Source: Singulisphaera sp. GP187 (lineage in GTDB: Bacteria; Planctomycetota; Planctomycetia; Isosphaerales; Isosphaeraceae). From it: a stretch of 64,000 nucleotides of DNA. Location: the NCBI RefSeq assembly GCF_900129635.1, contig NZ_FSRB01000001.1, positions 248,001-312,000 on the forward strand, read 5' to 3'. The notes under the pieces are model-generated. The model made no database searches. It had not been told where the DNA came from and was given only the letters and a program-made list of their open reading frames with translations. Below, piece after piece: positions 1-8,674 of this stretch. Both the position numbers and the translations under genes were made by a program. Positions within the stretch are counted from its first letter, which is position 1. The number at the start of each line of letters is the position of its first letter.

Positions 1-155
1 GCTAATCACGCCCCCTTATCAGGTGAAGGACGCACGTGCGTGGCTACGCTCAAACGCCACGCACGAGTCGGTCCTCCAGGTTATCGATGTCGCGGAGCGT
101 TTCCGCGTCCGAGCACATGCCTTCTCGATCCCCCGACGAACCGAAGGGGGGACGC

Positions 156-2171
156 ATGGATGACATCCAACTCGAGCTCACTGCTATCCCGTCAGAACGC
201 AAAGGGTGCTTCGTCGTCACCGCGAAGATTGGCAATGAAACCATCCACGTCGACCAGATCGAGATCATCAAGTCTCAGGAACGGGATCGATTTGTCGTCG
301 ATCTCGCCAAACTGCGGCCCGGCCTTGAGGAATCCGGAGCGGCCGATCGACTTGCTCAATTGGCTGGTGAGCTGGCGGTCGCCCGCGCGAGCCAGCCGGA
401 GCCGGAGACCCAGGCCAGGGCGCTCCTCCGGCTGGCGGAGGGAGCGGAACTGTTCCACACCGCCGATGGGCGCACGTATGCGTCGGTTCCGGTCGATAGC
501 CACCGAGAAGTCCACCTCATCCGTTCGACATCGTTTCGCAGATGGCTTGTCCGCGCCTTTTATGAGGAGCGTGAGAGCCCACCGTCGACAGAGGCCATGC
601 AATCAACCCTCGGCGTCCTCGAGGCCAAAGCCCAATTCGATGGGCCCACCCAGGCTGTATGGGTGCGAGTGGCGAACATCCCAAATCCGGCCGATCCCGA
701 TGACCCGTCGTATTTCCTCGACTTGGGGGACGAGGCATGGAGGGCGGTCAAGATCTCTCGCTCCGGTTGGGAACTGGTGAATGACCCACCGGTGCGGTTC
801 CGACGCCCGAAAGGGATGATGTCGCTGCCGGAGCCGGTCAGGGCCGGGTCGCTCGACGAACTGAGAGCATTTACTAACCTCGCATCTGACCACGACTGGT
901 ACTTATTTGTTGCATGCCTTTCCGCCGCGCTCAGGCCTCACGGACCGTACCCGATCGTCGCGGTCAACGGCGAGCAAGGCTCGGCAAAATCGACCTTCAC
1001 ACGGGTCGCAAGGAAACTCATCGACCCGAACGCGACGCTCCTCCGCTGCGAGCCCAAAGAGGTCCGCGACTTAATGATCGCGGCGACAAATGCGTGGATC
1101 GTCACGCTTGACAATCTATCGAGCCTGCATGTCTGGCTGGCTGATTCGCTCTGTCGCCTCGCGACAGGTGGCGGGTTCGCGACGAGAGTCCTGTACGAGG
1201 ACGCCGAGGAGATGCTCTTCGACGCCATGAGGCCGGTGCTGCTTAACGGCATTGAAGACGTCGCGACCCGCCCCGACCTGCTCGATCGCAGCGTCGTCCT
1301 CTCACTTCCGACCATTCCCGAGGAGAAAAGACGTGAGGAAGGACCGTTCTGGCGAGCTTTCGACGAGGCGCACCCAAGAATCCTTGGCGCCCTGCTCGAT
1401 GCCGTGGTGGGCGGGCTCAGGCGGCTTCCTTCCGTGGAACTCAAGAAACTACCCCGAATGGCTGATTTTGCTCGTTGGGGTGAGGCCGTGGGGCGAGGAC
1501 TCGGCTGGACGGATGGCGCCTTCTTGGCGGCCTACGAAGTCAACAGATCATCGGCGAACGACCAAGCCCTGGAGGCGTCCCCCGTCGCACCGGCGGTCAT
1601 CGCCCTGATGGAGCGGACGCCGCATCTCGAGACAACTGCCGGCGAACTCCTCCAGGAGTTGGCCGAGATCGCGGGGGAGCGGGTCGCCAAGGCCAAGGAC
1701 TGGCCCTCATCCGCGCGCGGTCTCTCCGGGGCGATCCGCAGAGTGATGCCCGTGCTCCGGAGGGCCGGTATCGATGTCTCTTTCCGGTCCGAGAAGGGGG
1801 GAAAGAGACGCCGACTCATCCTCCTGGAGCGGACATCAGAGAAGTCAGGGATCGCACCGTCCCAACCGTCTCCACCGTCCCAGGCATGCGAGGATTCAAA
1901 CGGAACTCTCCTATGGGGCAACGATTTACATCCAGGACTGGATGGAGACGGTCGCGGGGACGGTTACCCTTTGCCGGAGACGGTCGACCGTCTCAACGCA
2001 ACGAATCGTGCCACCCAACCGTCTCCAAGCCAGAATCCCCTCAACTCTTTAGCTCTGTTTGAGTTAGATCCTATCACTGCAAGTCCAGGAGACGGTCGAG
2101 ACGGTTGGGACGGTCGTCTTCCAAATTTTTCTCCTACCCCCAGTAGTGACCGGGTGGAGGAACTCCTATGA
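156..2171 (+). CDS. P-loop ATPase of mobile-element primase/helicase type
   Basis: A large ATPase likely to act in replication or maintenance of an integrated element. A Walker A motif (GEQGSAKST) lies near residues 273-281. It is followed by an acidic segment (WIVTLDNLS) that fits Walker B and by an arginine-rich NGIEDVATRPDLLDRS stretch resembling the sensor/arginine region of phage D5-like and plasmid DUF927-like ATPases. The N-terminal half has no motif I can name. The last 100 residues are low-complexity (Pro/Ser/Asp/Gly) because the DNA there is a repeat array. The start at 156 is preferred over the upstream GTG at 36 because AAGGGGGG lies 5-12 bases before it. It overlaps the next gene by ATGA, so it heads a translationally coupled set. 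The family call is inference; P-loop ATPase is secure. Confidence 0.7.
   Translation: MDDIQLELTAIPSERKGCFVVTAKIGNETIHVDQIEIIKSQERDRFVVDLAKLRPGLEESGAADRLAQLAGELAVARASQPEPETQARALLRLAEGAELFHTADGRTYASVPVDSHREVHLIRSTSFRRWLVRAFYEERESPPSTEAMQSTLGVLEAKAQFDGPTQAVWVRVANIPNPADPDDPSYFLDLGDEAWRAVKISRSGWELVNDPPVRFRRPKGMMSLPEPVRAGSLDELRAFTNLASDHDWYLFVACLSAALRPHGPYPIVAVNGEQGSAKSTFTRVARKLIDPNATLLRCEPKEVRDLMIAATNAWIVTLDNLSSLHVWLADSLCRLATGGGFATRVLYEDAEEMLFDAMRPVLLNGIEDVATRPDLLDRSVVLSLPTIPEEKRREEGPFWRAFDEAHPRILGALLDAVVGGLRRLPSVELKKLPRMADFARWGEAVGRGLGWTDGAFLAAYEVNRSSANDQALEASPVAPAVIALMERTPHLETTAGELLQELAEIAGERVAKAKDWPSSARGLSGAIRRVMPVLRRAGIDVSFRSEKGGKRRRLILLERTSEKSGIAPSQPSPPSQACEDSNGTLLWGNDLHPGLDGDGRGDGYPLPETVDRLNATNRATQPSPSQNPLNSLALFELDPITASPGDGRDGWDGRLPNFSPTPSSDRVEELL
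1855..2117. repeat. Iteron-like array of GAGACGGT/ACCGTCTC motifs (copy 1)
   Basis: About eleven copies of an 8-10 base motif, GRGACGGT or its complement ACCGTCYC, lie in both orientations inside the 3' end of the ATPase gene. They include the near-palindrome GACGGTCGACCGTCTC and a run GAGACGGTTGGGACGGTCG close to 2098-2116. A second array with the same motifs lies at 40065-40203. Short repeats in both orientations beside a primase-like gene and a ParA-like gene are typical of replication or partition sites. That role is inference. Confidence 0.6.
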
Positions 2172-2563
2172 CCTCCGCTGCCACGACCTTGGCTGAAGCG
2201 CGACGTCGGGGAGTAAATCTCGCCGAGAGCGCAGGCCGCCTGGCCGTCGACTCACCGCGCGAAGCGTTCACTCCCGATCTGCGCGAGGCGCTGATCGCCC
2301 ACAAGGTCGAGATCCTGGGCCTACTCAAGTCGGAGGCCACGTCTCCCGCGGAGCACTCGACCTCGTCGCTTGGCGCCACCCACTCCTGGCCGCCCCGGCC
2401 CAAACAGTTGGCCTCATGGTCCCTCGAGAAGCGGGAACTCTGGGGCCGCCGAGCCAATCAACTCGAAGACGAGGGTCTCGATTGGCGGGCGGCCGAGCAG
2501 CAAGCCTACTGCGAAGTGGCCGAAGCTCACGGCGAGCCGCAACCTCTGGAGACCCGACGATGA
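2168..2563 (+). CDS. Small protein with TubC_N-like N-terminus
   Basis: A 131-residue protein. The first 55 residues (alternating helices, SAGRLAVDSPREAFTPDL, LIAHKVEILGLLKS) resemble the TubC N-terminal docking domain, a fold also seen in small proteins on bacterial mobile elements beside primase-like genes. The C-terminal half is Trp-rich and charged (LEKRELWGRRANQLEDEG) and has no recognised domain. The start codon overlaps the stop of the ATPase gene and its stop overlaps the next start (ATGA both times), so the three genes form one translational unit. Role unknown; perhaps an adaptor for the ATPase. Confidence 0.55.
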   Translation: MTSAATTLAEARRRGVNLAESAGRLAVDSPREAFTPDLREALIAHKVEILGLLKSEATSPAEHSTSSLGATHSWPPRPKQLASWSLEKRELWGRRANQLEDEGLDWRAAEQQAYCEVAEAHGEPQPLETRR

Positions 2564-3222
2564 GTCAGCAAGCAGGGAGGACCACCCGACCCAAGCCGAT
2601 CAATCGCGTGCCTTGCAGGGGCTGCGGCTCCCAAGAGCTAGTCGAGGAGCGATTCAAACGCGGTCGCCATGCCGGCAAGCTGGTGTGCGGTGGTTGCTAC
2701 CGGTTCGTCTGCTGGATCGCCAAGATCCAAGACCCCAGGCTGGTGCCTTCTCCAGAGATCCGAGAGCAGGCCGCGGCGATCAAGCAGCCCGTCGCTCGTC
2801 TCATCGGTGAATCCGAGGAGCAACTCGCGCTGGCTACTGCCGGCCGGATCAAGATGTTCAACGCGGCCAAGAGGAGGGGCGATCTCAGCAGGGCGTTGGT
2901 CCTGCGAGCAGTCACGGACGCGGCATGGTTCTGTGAAAACGCCAGGAAGCGCTATGACAAAATAGTCTGGCCAAGTCCGGCTCAAATCGATTCGACCAAG
3001 GAATCGTCGGGATCCGTCAAAGCCGAAAGCCCACAGATCGAATCCTACCATCTCCTCCTCAGCCCGGGGGAGACCGGGGAGAGGTCCACCGAGACGGCCT
3101 GGTTCGCCGTCCTTGACGACCTGCAGTTAGACCAAGGAGGAGCCCACGCACCGCGCCAGCTTGAGCTGGAGGCGGCCCCGATAACTGAGATCACAGAGTT
3201 CGCACCATATTCATCAACCTGA
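2560..3222 (+). CDS. Zinc-ribbon protein of the element
   Basis: A 220-residue protein starting MSQQAGRTTRPK. Residues 18-45 carry CRGCGS and, about 20 residues later, CGGC, a four-cysteine zinc ribbon. The rest is predicted helical and basic up to about residue 150, then has an acidic, probably disordered tail. The start at 2560 is chosen over an upstream in-frame ATG (2416) because it overlaps the previous stop as ATGA and removes a long overlap. Probably a DNA- or RNA-binding accessory of the ATPase unit; the function is not known. Confidence 0.6.
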   Translation: MSQQAGRTTRPKPINRVPCRGCGSQELVEERFKRGRHAGKLVCGGCYRFVCWIAKIQDPRLVPSPEIREQAAAIKQPVARLIGESEEQLALATAGRIKMFNAAKRRGDLSRALVLRAVTDAAWFCENARKRYDKIVWPSPAQIDSTKESSGSVKAESPQIESYHLLLSPGETGERSTETAWFAVLDDLQLDQGGAHAPRQLELEAAPITEITEFAPYSST

Positions 3223-3232
3223 GGTTTTTCCC

Positions 3233-3493
3233 ATGCATCAGAATGCGTTTGAACCGTTGGTTTCGTTGTCGAGCATGTCACGAGTGCCCTCTTGGGAAAA
3301 ATTCTCACTCGTGGAGGCGACCGATTTGGATGGACGGTCCGCGCGACTCGTTGTCACGAGCGTGCAATCGCCAGGCAGTCCTACGAGTGCCGTGACGGTG
3401 CGGAACACCGCCGGCCTCCGCTTTCCCTCAGGTACCGGCCTGCTCCGGTATGACTCCGCCGGCAGTCGTGGCTCATGGCGCTGGCCATCCTGA
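3233..3493 (+). CDS. Hypothetical protein, 86 aa
   Basis: A short reading frame 10 bases after the zinc-ribbon gene and on the same strand. The middle (SARLVVTSVQSPGSPTSAVTVRN) looks like a beta-rich fragment. No domain is recognised. The spacing suggests the same transcript as the preceding genes. It may be the remnant of a longer gene, since the following frame overlaps it. Confidence 0.4.
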   Translation: MHQNAFEPLVSLSSMSRVPSWEKFSLVEATDLDGRSARLVVTSVQSPGSPTSAVTVRNTAGLRFPSGTGLLRYDSAGSRGSWRWPS

Positions 3494-3635
3494 ATTCACG
3501 ACGCGCGGCCGCCTGCCTCGAGCTTTGACGTCGGGGTGGGCGGCCACACAGAAGAAGTTGGCGGCAGCACAGGCTGAGGCGCGTGCTTTGGACGAGCGGA
3601 TCCGAGCCCGAGAAATCCAACTATCCAGGAGATGA
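3450..3635 (+). CDS. Possible small coiled-coil protein, 61 aa
   Basis: Overlaps the preceding frame by 44 bases. Its C-terminal half (KKLAAAQAEARALDERIRAR) has strong coiled-coil character, unlike a random shadow frame. No good ribosome-binding site is visible. It could be a real short protein or the 3' part of a frameshifted gene that began at 3233. Confidence 0.25.
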   Translation: MTPPAVVAHGAGHPEFTTRGRLPRALTSGWAATQKKLAAAQAEARALDERIRAREIQLSRR

Positions 3636-3694
3636 TGGCGGCGGCCGGCGGCGGACAAGGCGGGGCGAAGCTAATAGCGTAGGGCAAAGCACTG

Positions 3695-4678
3695 ATGCCA
3701 TGGAAGCGTCGCGGAGACACCGTTTATTACTATCGATCCGTCAGGGTCGGAAGTCGCGTCCGTTCGGTGTACAAGGGCGGCGGCGAAATCGGCGAGTTGT
3801 TCGCGGAGATTTCCGAGGTCAACCGGACAACTCGCCGTAAGCTCCGAGAGGCCGACCTTCTTGACGTCGAGCACTTCCAGGATGAGCAGCGTGAGCTGGG
3901 ATTCGACTCATTCCACCGCCGAGTCGAGAACCTAGCCCGCGCCGCCCTCGAAGCCGCTGGCTACCGCCGACACAAGCGATCCGAGTGGAGGAAACGCCGC
4001 ATGCCGCGAGTGAACGCATCGAACACTGAACTAGCCCTGGCCAGCCCATCGGCATCTGCTGGGGAGCACAAGGGCGGCCAGGACTTTTCGCTGGCCGTCG
4101 CCGCTTCCTCAGCAGCAACCGAGGAGACACGGAACCGCCAGGCCTTGACCGATTTCGTCACCCTGCCCGAGGACGAGTTTCAGCAGCGGATCGGACTCGC
4201 CAAGGAAGGGGACTTAGAGACCCTCGACTGGATGTACCGCGTGTTCTTGACAGATCCGGTCGGAAAACTAGCAGAGCTTTACGGGGCCAGCGCGGCGAAG
4301 CAGATCGAGCGGATCCTCGTCCATCGAATCGCTGGAGACGACCAGGTGGCAAGGACATCACTCCTCGCCCAAGTCGAGCGGATGCGTATGGATCTCTCCG
4401 GACCCGAGCCGTCGGCACTTGAGCGAGTCTTGGCAAACCGAGTCGCGCTCGCTTGGCTGACCCTGCACTCGCTCGAACTTCAGTACGAGCGAGAGACGCA
4501 CAATCTCGGGCCGGCGCTGGCCGAGACGATGGAACGACGGATCGCGAGGACGAATCGCCAGTTCAACGAGGCGTGTAAGACGCTGGCGATCGTGAGGCGG
4601 CTGGCGGTCCCGGCGATTCGGATGTTCGTGGCGGAGCGACAGGTCAATATTCTGGGGGAGTCCACAACCGCTTCTTGA
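3695..4678 (+). CDS. Conserved-type hypothetical protein, 327 aa
   Basis: Begins with a compact basic beta segment (DTVYYYRSVRVGSRVRSVY), then has long charged helices rich in Ala, Glu and Arg through residue 327. Proteins of this pattern occur on planctomycete and cyanobacterial mobile elements, but I cannot name a function. A cluster of purines (GTAGGGCAAAG) precedes the start by about 8 bases. It is the last gene of the element-type block before a 0.5 kb gap. Confidence 0.55.
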   Translation: MPWKRRGDTVYYYRSVRVGSRVRSVYKGGGEIGELFAEISEVNRTTRRKLREADLLDVEHFQDEQRELGFDSFHRRVENLARAALEAAGYRRHKRSEWRKRRMPRVNASNTELALASPSASAGEHKGGQDFSLAVAASSAATEETRNRQALTDFVTLPEDEFQQRIGLAKEGDLETLDWMYRVFLTDPVGKLAELYGASAAKQIERILVHRIAGDDQVARTSLLAQVERMRMDLSGPEPSALERVLANRVALAWLTLHSLELQYERETHNLGPALAETMERRIARTNRQFNEACKTLAIVRRLAVPAIRMFVAERQVNILGESTTAS

Positions 4679-5189
4679 GGCTAAAGGCTGACCACAAATG
4701 GAATCCATAAACCCCTTGCTCAGTCACAGCTTGCGATTCCAAAATGTGGCTATGATCCTCCGAAGTGCACTAGTTAAGTTAGAGGCCAGCGTTGGGGATT
4801 GTTGCCGACCTAGGCGTTGCATCACGCCGTCTAAGGTCGAAAAGCTCAAATCGCATCGAACCCTCGACCGATGAACAGGGACGATACGACCGCGTCTACA
4901 TGGGGATGAGGCAACGACTTCGTAGCTCAGTCTCCGGCAGGATCGATTGCACCGAGCGGCAGGTCGGCTAAATGAACGCACTGTCAAGCCGAGGTAAGCG
5001 CCTCTGACTGCGGCTAACTTGAGTTCGTATGGGCTCGAGCGCGTTGGGCATGAGTCCGACAAGACCCTTTGGACGCCGAGGATTGAGAATTCGGCCGGCT
5101 CTATCCGATCCGAAGACGAACTTGGTCCCACGTGACGCTATACTCGCAAGCTGTCCAGCGAAGGACGATATAAGTGCGTGGGGCAATTG
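4679..5189. other. Gap without a supported gene
   Basis: About 510 bases between the element-type genes and the phosphoesterase-GTPase operon. Reading frames here are short and of shadow composition. It must hold the operon's promoter, but no convincing -35/-10 pair stands out. Confidence 0.5.
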
Positions 5190-6521
5190 ATGAAAAAGGC
5201 ATATCGATTCGTCCATCTGTCCGACGTTCATTTCGGGCAGGAGCGGGATGGCACTCTCGTTACCCACGACCACGCCCGGAACAGATTGATTCGGGACTGC
5301 CGCCTGCTTCGGGAACAACTCGGCCCCGCTGACGGCATCTTAATCACGGGGGACGTGGCGTTCGGCGGGAAGCAGGAGGAATATGACCGGGCGGGGCAGT
5401 GGATCGATCTGCTCGTCGAGGCGGTTGGCTGCGAGACCATCGACGTCCGAATAATCCCCGGGAATCACGACGTCGACCGTGGCTGTATCGATCGCTTCTG
5501 CCAGATTGCCCACAAACACCTTAGGACGACCGAGACGGGCAAGGTCGATGCGGAGCTCGAATCCATGATGGATGCCAGGGAGGAGGGGAATTCGCTCCTC
5601 CCGAAGCTCGCAGCCTACCGCGAGTTCGCCTCTCGATTCGGCTGCGACTTCCCCTCCGCGCGAAACCCGTCCTGGAAGAAGGGCTATCCCCTGGGGCCGC
5701 ATTACCGCCTCGACTTCATCGGCATGAACAGCGTACAGGTCTGTGACTCCGCAGACCTCGAGGGGCAAATGATCCTCGGGAATGCGCAGTATATCTTCAC
5801 GCCCGACGAGAATGTCGAGTATGTAGTGCTGGTCCACCACCCGCTCCATTGGTTCCGGGACCGGGCGAACGCGTCCCGCTACCTGAAGCAGGCAAGGGTC
5901 CTCATGGTCGGCCACGAGCACTCGCTGGAGATCAAAAAAGTGTCACATGACATCGGCGAGGAGCAATTAGAGATCTACGCTGGAGCCACCAATCCGCCCG
6001 AGACCGGAGCCGGGTATCCCTATCGTTATAATTGGCTGGAGTTCGCACTCGCTGAGGATAGGGCCGAGCGACGTCTGCGCGTGACAATCCACCCCCGCGT
6101 ATGGGATTATGAGCGGACGCGATTTGCGGCGGATCTGGCCCGGCTAAACGGCGAGACATCCTTCGTGGCCGAGGTCGCGTGCCCCAACTTCCAACCAGCA
6201 CCGGCGGTGGCGCCGGCCATCCCGAGCTTGGATTCGCCGCAAGTGACACTCGTCGGGGAGACCATGGCCGAGCAGGGAACCCGCGATTTCGAGCGGCTTC
6301 AATACTACTTCTGGACCTACCTGGATTGGCACGATCGCCTGAAAGCGCTCGTCGAGATCGACGTTCTGCCGGCGACTCGGACACAGCCCGTGCCCCAGAC
6401 GTTCGAACGCATGGCCTTGGAGACGGCGAAGAAGAATGGCAGGCTGGAGGCGCTCTGGGACGTGGTCATGCGATCCGTCCCGATAGAGAAGCGGGGAGAA
6501 AACCCGTTCTCGGGGCTGTGA
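5190..6521 (+). CDS. Calcineurin-like metallophosphoesterase of a GTPase-associated conflict system
   Basis: A two-metal phosphoesterase with all family motifs: HLSDVHFG (D12, H14), ITGDVAFGG, PGNHDVDR, LVHHPLHW and VGHEHSLE. The catalytic part covers about residues 1-300. The last 80 residues (from about FERLQYYFWTYLDWHDRL to LWDVVMRSVP) form a separate small helical unit resembling the effector-associated or death-like adaptor domains of bacterial conflict systems. It is the first gene of a five-gene operon with two GTPases and GAP1, so it may be the nuclease/phosphodiesterase effector or a nucleotide-processing enzyme. The ATG at 5190 is preferred; an in-frame GTG at 5178 is the alternative. 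Confidence 0.8.
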   Translation: MKKAYRFVHLSDVHFGQERDGTLVTHDHARNRLIRDCRLLREQLGPADGILITGDVAFGGKQEEYDRAGQWIDLLVEAVGCETIDVRIIPGNHDVDRGCIDRFCQIAHKHLRTTETGKVDAELESMMDAREEGNSLLPKLAAYREFASRFGCDFPSARNPSWKKGYPLGPHYRLDFIGMNSVQVCDSADLEGQMILGNAQYIFTPDENVEYVVLVHHPLHWFRDRANASRYLKQARVLMVGHEHSLEIKKVSHDIGEEQLEIYAGATNPPETGAGYPYRYNWLEFALAEDRAERRLRVTIHPRVWDYERTRFAADLARLNGETSFVAEVACPNFQPAPAVAPAIPSLDSPQVTLVGETMAEQGTRDFERLQYYFWTYLDWHDRLKALVEIDVLPATRTQPVPQTFERMALETAKKNGRLEALWDVVMRSVPIEKRGENPFSGL

Positions 6522-6538
6522 ACGTCAGAGGGTGATGC

Positions 6539-7645
6539 ATGCTCAAGAAGACTTTCGAATGGCTCCGCGTCGTCCACCCGAAGCCGGACAACCAGGCGGT
6601 CGAGGGGCGGTCGAAGGCCGTCAGCGACCTCCTCGGCAAACTGGACCAGGCGAAGGACCATCGCTTGCTCGGCGCATTCCTCACTGGAGCCCTGGCAGGT
6701 TTTGAAGGACGTTTCGAGCCCGATTCCAACCCCGTAACGAGCGTTGTGGAAAGTATCCGCAAGTTCCAGCCGGCTTTCCCGTCCGACCTCTCCGAAAATG
6801 CGCTCGATCTCCGCGTAAGCTGCCTTATCGCCATCGGGGAGATTCTGACGAGGGGCCCGAAGAAGGGTTCCCAGACTGATCGGGTTCTCGTGGCGAGCCT
6901 CCTCCTAGCCGGCATCGGGTTGAGGCCCGAAGAAGAAGGTAAACACCTCCGCGACATCCTCTCGGAGCTTCTCGGCGAGGCACGCACGGTCATCCAAAAC
7001 AGGGCGCTCGAAGCGAGGACGCGTAACGACCTGGACCTTTCCCAGTTAGAAAGGATCACACCTGTCGGGGATATCGCCACATTCTGGAAGGAGTTCCTCC
7101 CCGTACTCGTAGAATGTTTCGGCGTCGTCGAAGACAGGGCGAAGGCGGACCGCGAAGAGTTGGAAGTCCTCTGGTGGTTCTACAATGCCTTCTCGGAATC
7201 GTTCAGGAAGCCGGTCGCGTCGTTGCCCGCAGATGTCGCCGCTCTCGTGTGCGGGGTAGAAGTCGGGGGCCGCGTCCTCCTTCCTCCACACTCCGGGCTG
7301 ATCGAGATGGTGGCGGACGCTGCGACGAGGGGAAGGAAAAAGACCGAAGTAGCAGCAAAAGCCCTTGCGATCATCGCTTCTGCTTGGGAGGAGCCCGCCC
7401 GGAAGCTCCTCGACCCTCAGGACCCGGAGTCCCGGAATTTCGCACTCGAATTCCCGGCGTTGCTCCCCCTCAGCTGGCTCAGTATCCGCATGGTCGAGAG
7501 CCGGGGTGCGGCGAGCTGGGAGGTGGAATTTGAGCAGAAGACCGCTATATCTCCTTCCAATGCGGTCGTCATCCCGGGGCTCGCGAAGCAGGCATTCCGA
7601 GAACGGGTCGCCCAGCGGTTGATCGCGGAAGGGGGCCGGGAGTGA
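6539..7645 (+). CDS. GASH-like helical protein of the GTPase-associated system
   Basis: A 368-residue, almost wholly alpha-helical protein with no signal peptide or membrane helix. Its composition, length and place between the effector-type enzyme and the DO-GTPases match the GTPase-associated system helical (GASH) family. No catalytic motif is seen. AGAGGGTG just before the start is a strong ribosome-binding site, and the last codon overlaps the next GTG (GTGA). Probably a scaffold linking the phosphoesterase to the GTPases. The family call rests mainly on context and overall pattern. Confidence 0.55.
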   Translation: MLKKTFEWLRVVHPKPDNQAVEGRSKAVSDLLGKLDQAKDHRLLGAFLTGALAGFEGRFEPDSNPVTSVVESIRKFQPAFPSDLSENALDLRVSCLIAIGEILTRGPKKGSQTDRVLVASLLLAGIGLRPEEEGKHLRDILSELLGEARTVIQNRALEARTRNDLDLSQLERITPVGDIATFWKEFLPVLVECFGVVEDRAKADREELEVLWWFYNAFSESFRKPVASLPADVAALVCGVEVGGRVLLPPHSGLIEMVADAATRGRKKTEVAAKALAIIASAWEEPARKLLDPQDPESRNFALEFPALLPLSWLSIRMVESRGAASWEVEFEQKTAISPSNAVVIPGLAKQAFRERVAQRLIAEGGRE

Positions 7646-8670
7646 CCGCATACCCGGGCATTTGTGCCCAGGCAGACTGCACGGCGGCCCTCACGGGGCG
7701 ATGCTTGGAATCCGCCCCGTCCCCGGGGGAATGCCCACATTTCAGCGTCCGGGACGCCGCAGGAGGAGAGACGGCCGCGGCGTCCAAGCCTGCAACACCA
7801 CCTCCTACGATCAGGGCTTTGGGCCGTCGTTTCCACCCGGGCCTCGAGCTTGGGCTTAAGGACGTCCTCCCAGTGACGCGGGCCCGGTACTCGCACCTCG
7901 TTGGCATCCTTGGGTCGTCCAACGCCGGGAAGACATGTCTCCTGACTTCGCTCTACCTCCAGGCGTGCCACGGCCTCCTCAGACCCGAGTTCCGATTCGC
8001 GGGAAGCCTCACCCTGCAAGGGTTCGAGCTCCGGGCGCGAAAGCTTCGCACCTGGACGAACGGCAGCATGCCTGATCAGTTCGCTGATCACACGGTGCTC
8101 GCAGACCCGCGGAGCCCGGCGTTCGTACACATGGCGCTCGACAGGCCGGGCAGGCCGGGCGGCCAGGGCCGGGTCGAACTCCTCCTCGCGGACTTGCCGG
8201 GAGAATGGTCGTCGCAGCTCATCAACCAAGCCTCCACAGCGAAGCGTTTCGATTTCCTCGCCCGTGCCGACGCCCTGGTAATCGTCGTCGAGGGACCGCG
8301 GCTCGCCTTTGATTCGACCAGGCACGCCGAGCTCATGAATCTGCGGCACCTCCTGAGGCGACTGGCCGACGACGTGGGAGTCGACGCCCACGCACCGCTG
8401 GTGCTCGTGGCGAGCAAGTGCGATGAACTTAATATGATTGTCCCACCCGCGCTAGCCGAGGCCGAAGGCTACGCTCGCGACTTGGGTTTTTTTCCGGCGA
8501 TCGTCCCCACGGCCTCCTTCTCAAGGAGACCCGAACGGGTCCCGAACGGTCAGGGCGTTATCGATGTGGTCCACGCCATTCTGAAGGGTCTGCCACCCAT
8601 CCTGGAACAGACCCCGCCCCTTCAAATTCAAAAGCCCTTCCGCTCCTTCTGGCAACATCGAGATTGGTGA
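7642..8670 (+). CDS. Double-GTPase 2-like GTPase with N-terminal Cys cluster
   Basis: A P-loop GTPase of the DO-GTPase2 type. Cysteines 8, 13, 21 and 31 form a probable metal-binding knuckle at the N-terminus. The G1 loop GSSNAGKT lies near residues 91-98, the G3/Walker B segment is LLADLPGEW, and G4 is ASKCDE. It starts with GTG, overlapping the preceding stop, with a strong purine tract (GGAAGGGGG) upstream. Paired DO-GTPases followed by GAP1 define a class of predicted NTP-dependent conflict systems, in which the GTPases act as a switch releasing an effector. Confidence 0.75.
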   Translation: MTAYPGICAQADCTAALTGRCLESAPSPGECPHFSVRDAAGGETAAASKPATPPPTIRALGRRFHPGLELGLKDVLPVTRARYSHLVGILGSSNAGKTCLLTSLYLQACHGLLRPEFRFAGSLTLQGFELRARKLRTWTNGSMPDQFADHTVLADPRSPAFVHMALDRPGRPGGQGRVELLLADLPGEWSSQLINQASTAKRFDFLARADALVIVVEGPRLAFDSTRHAELMNLRHLLRRLADDVGVDAHAPLVLVASKCDELNMIVPPALAEAEGYARDLGFFPAIVPTASFSRRPERVPNGQGVIDVVHAILKGLPPILEQTPPLQIQKPFRSFWQHRDW

Positions 8671-8674
8671 GGCG

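Noticed and set aside
1855..2117. Possible CRISPR array
   Set aside because: Repeats are only 8-10 bases, occur in both orientations and have irregular spacing; no cas genes are present.
7417..8391. 324-codon open frame on the minus strand
   Set aside because: Antisense to the GASH-like and DO-GTPase genes; no recognisable feature.
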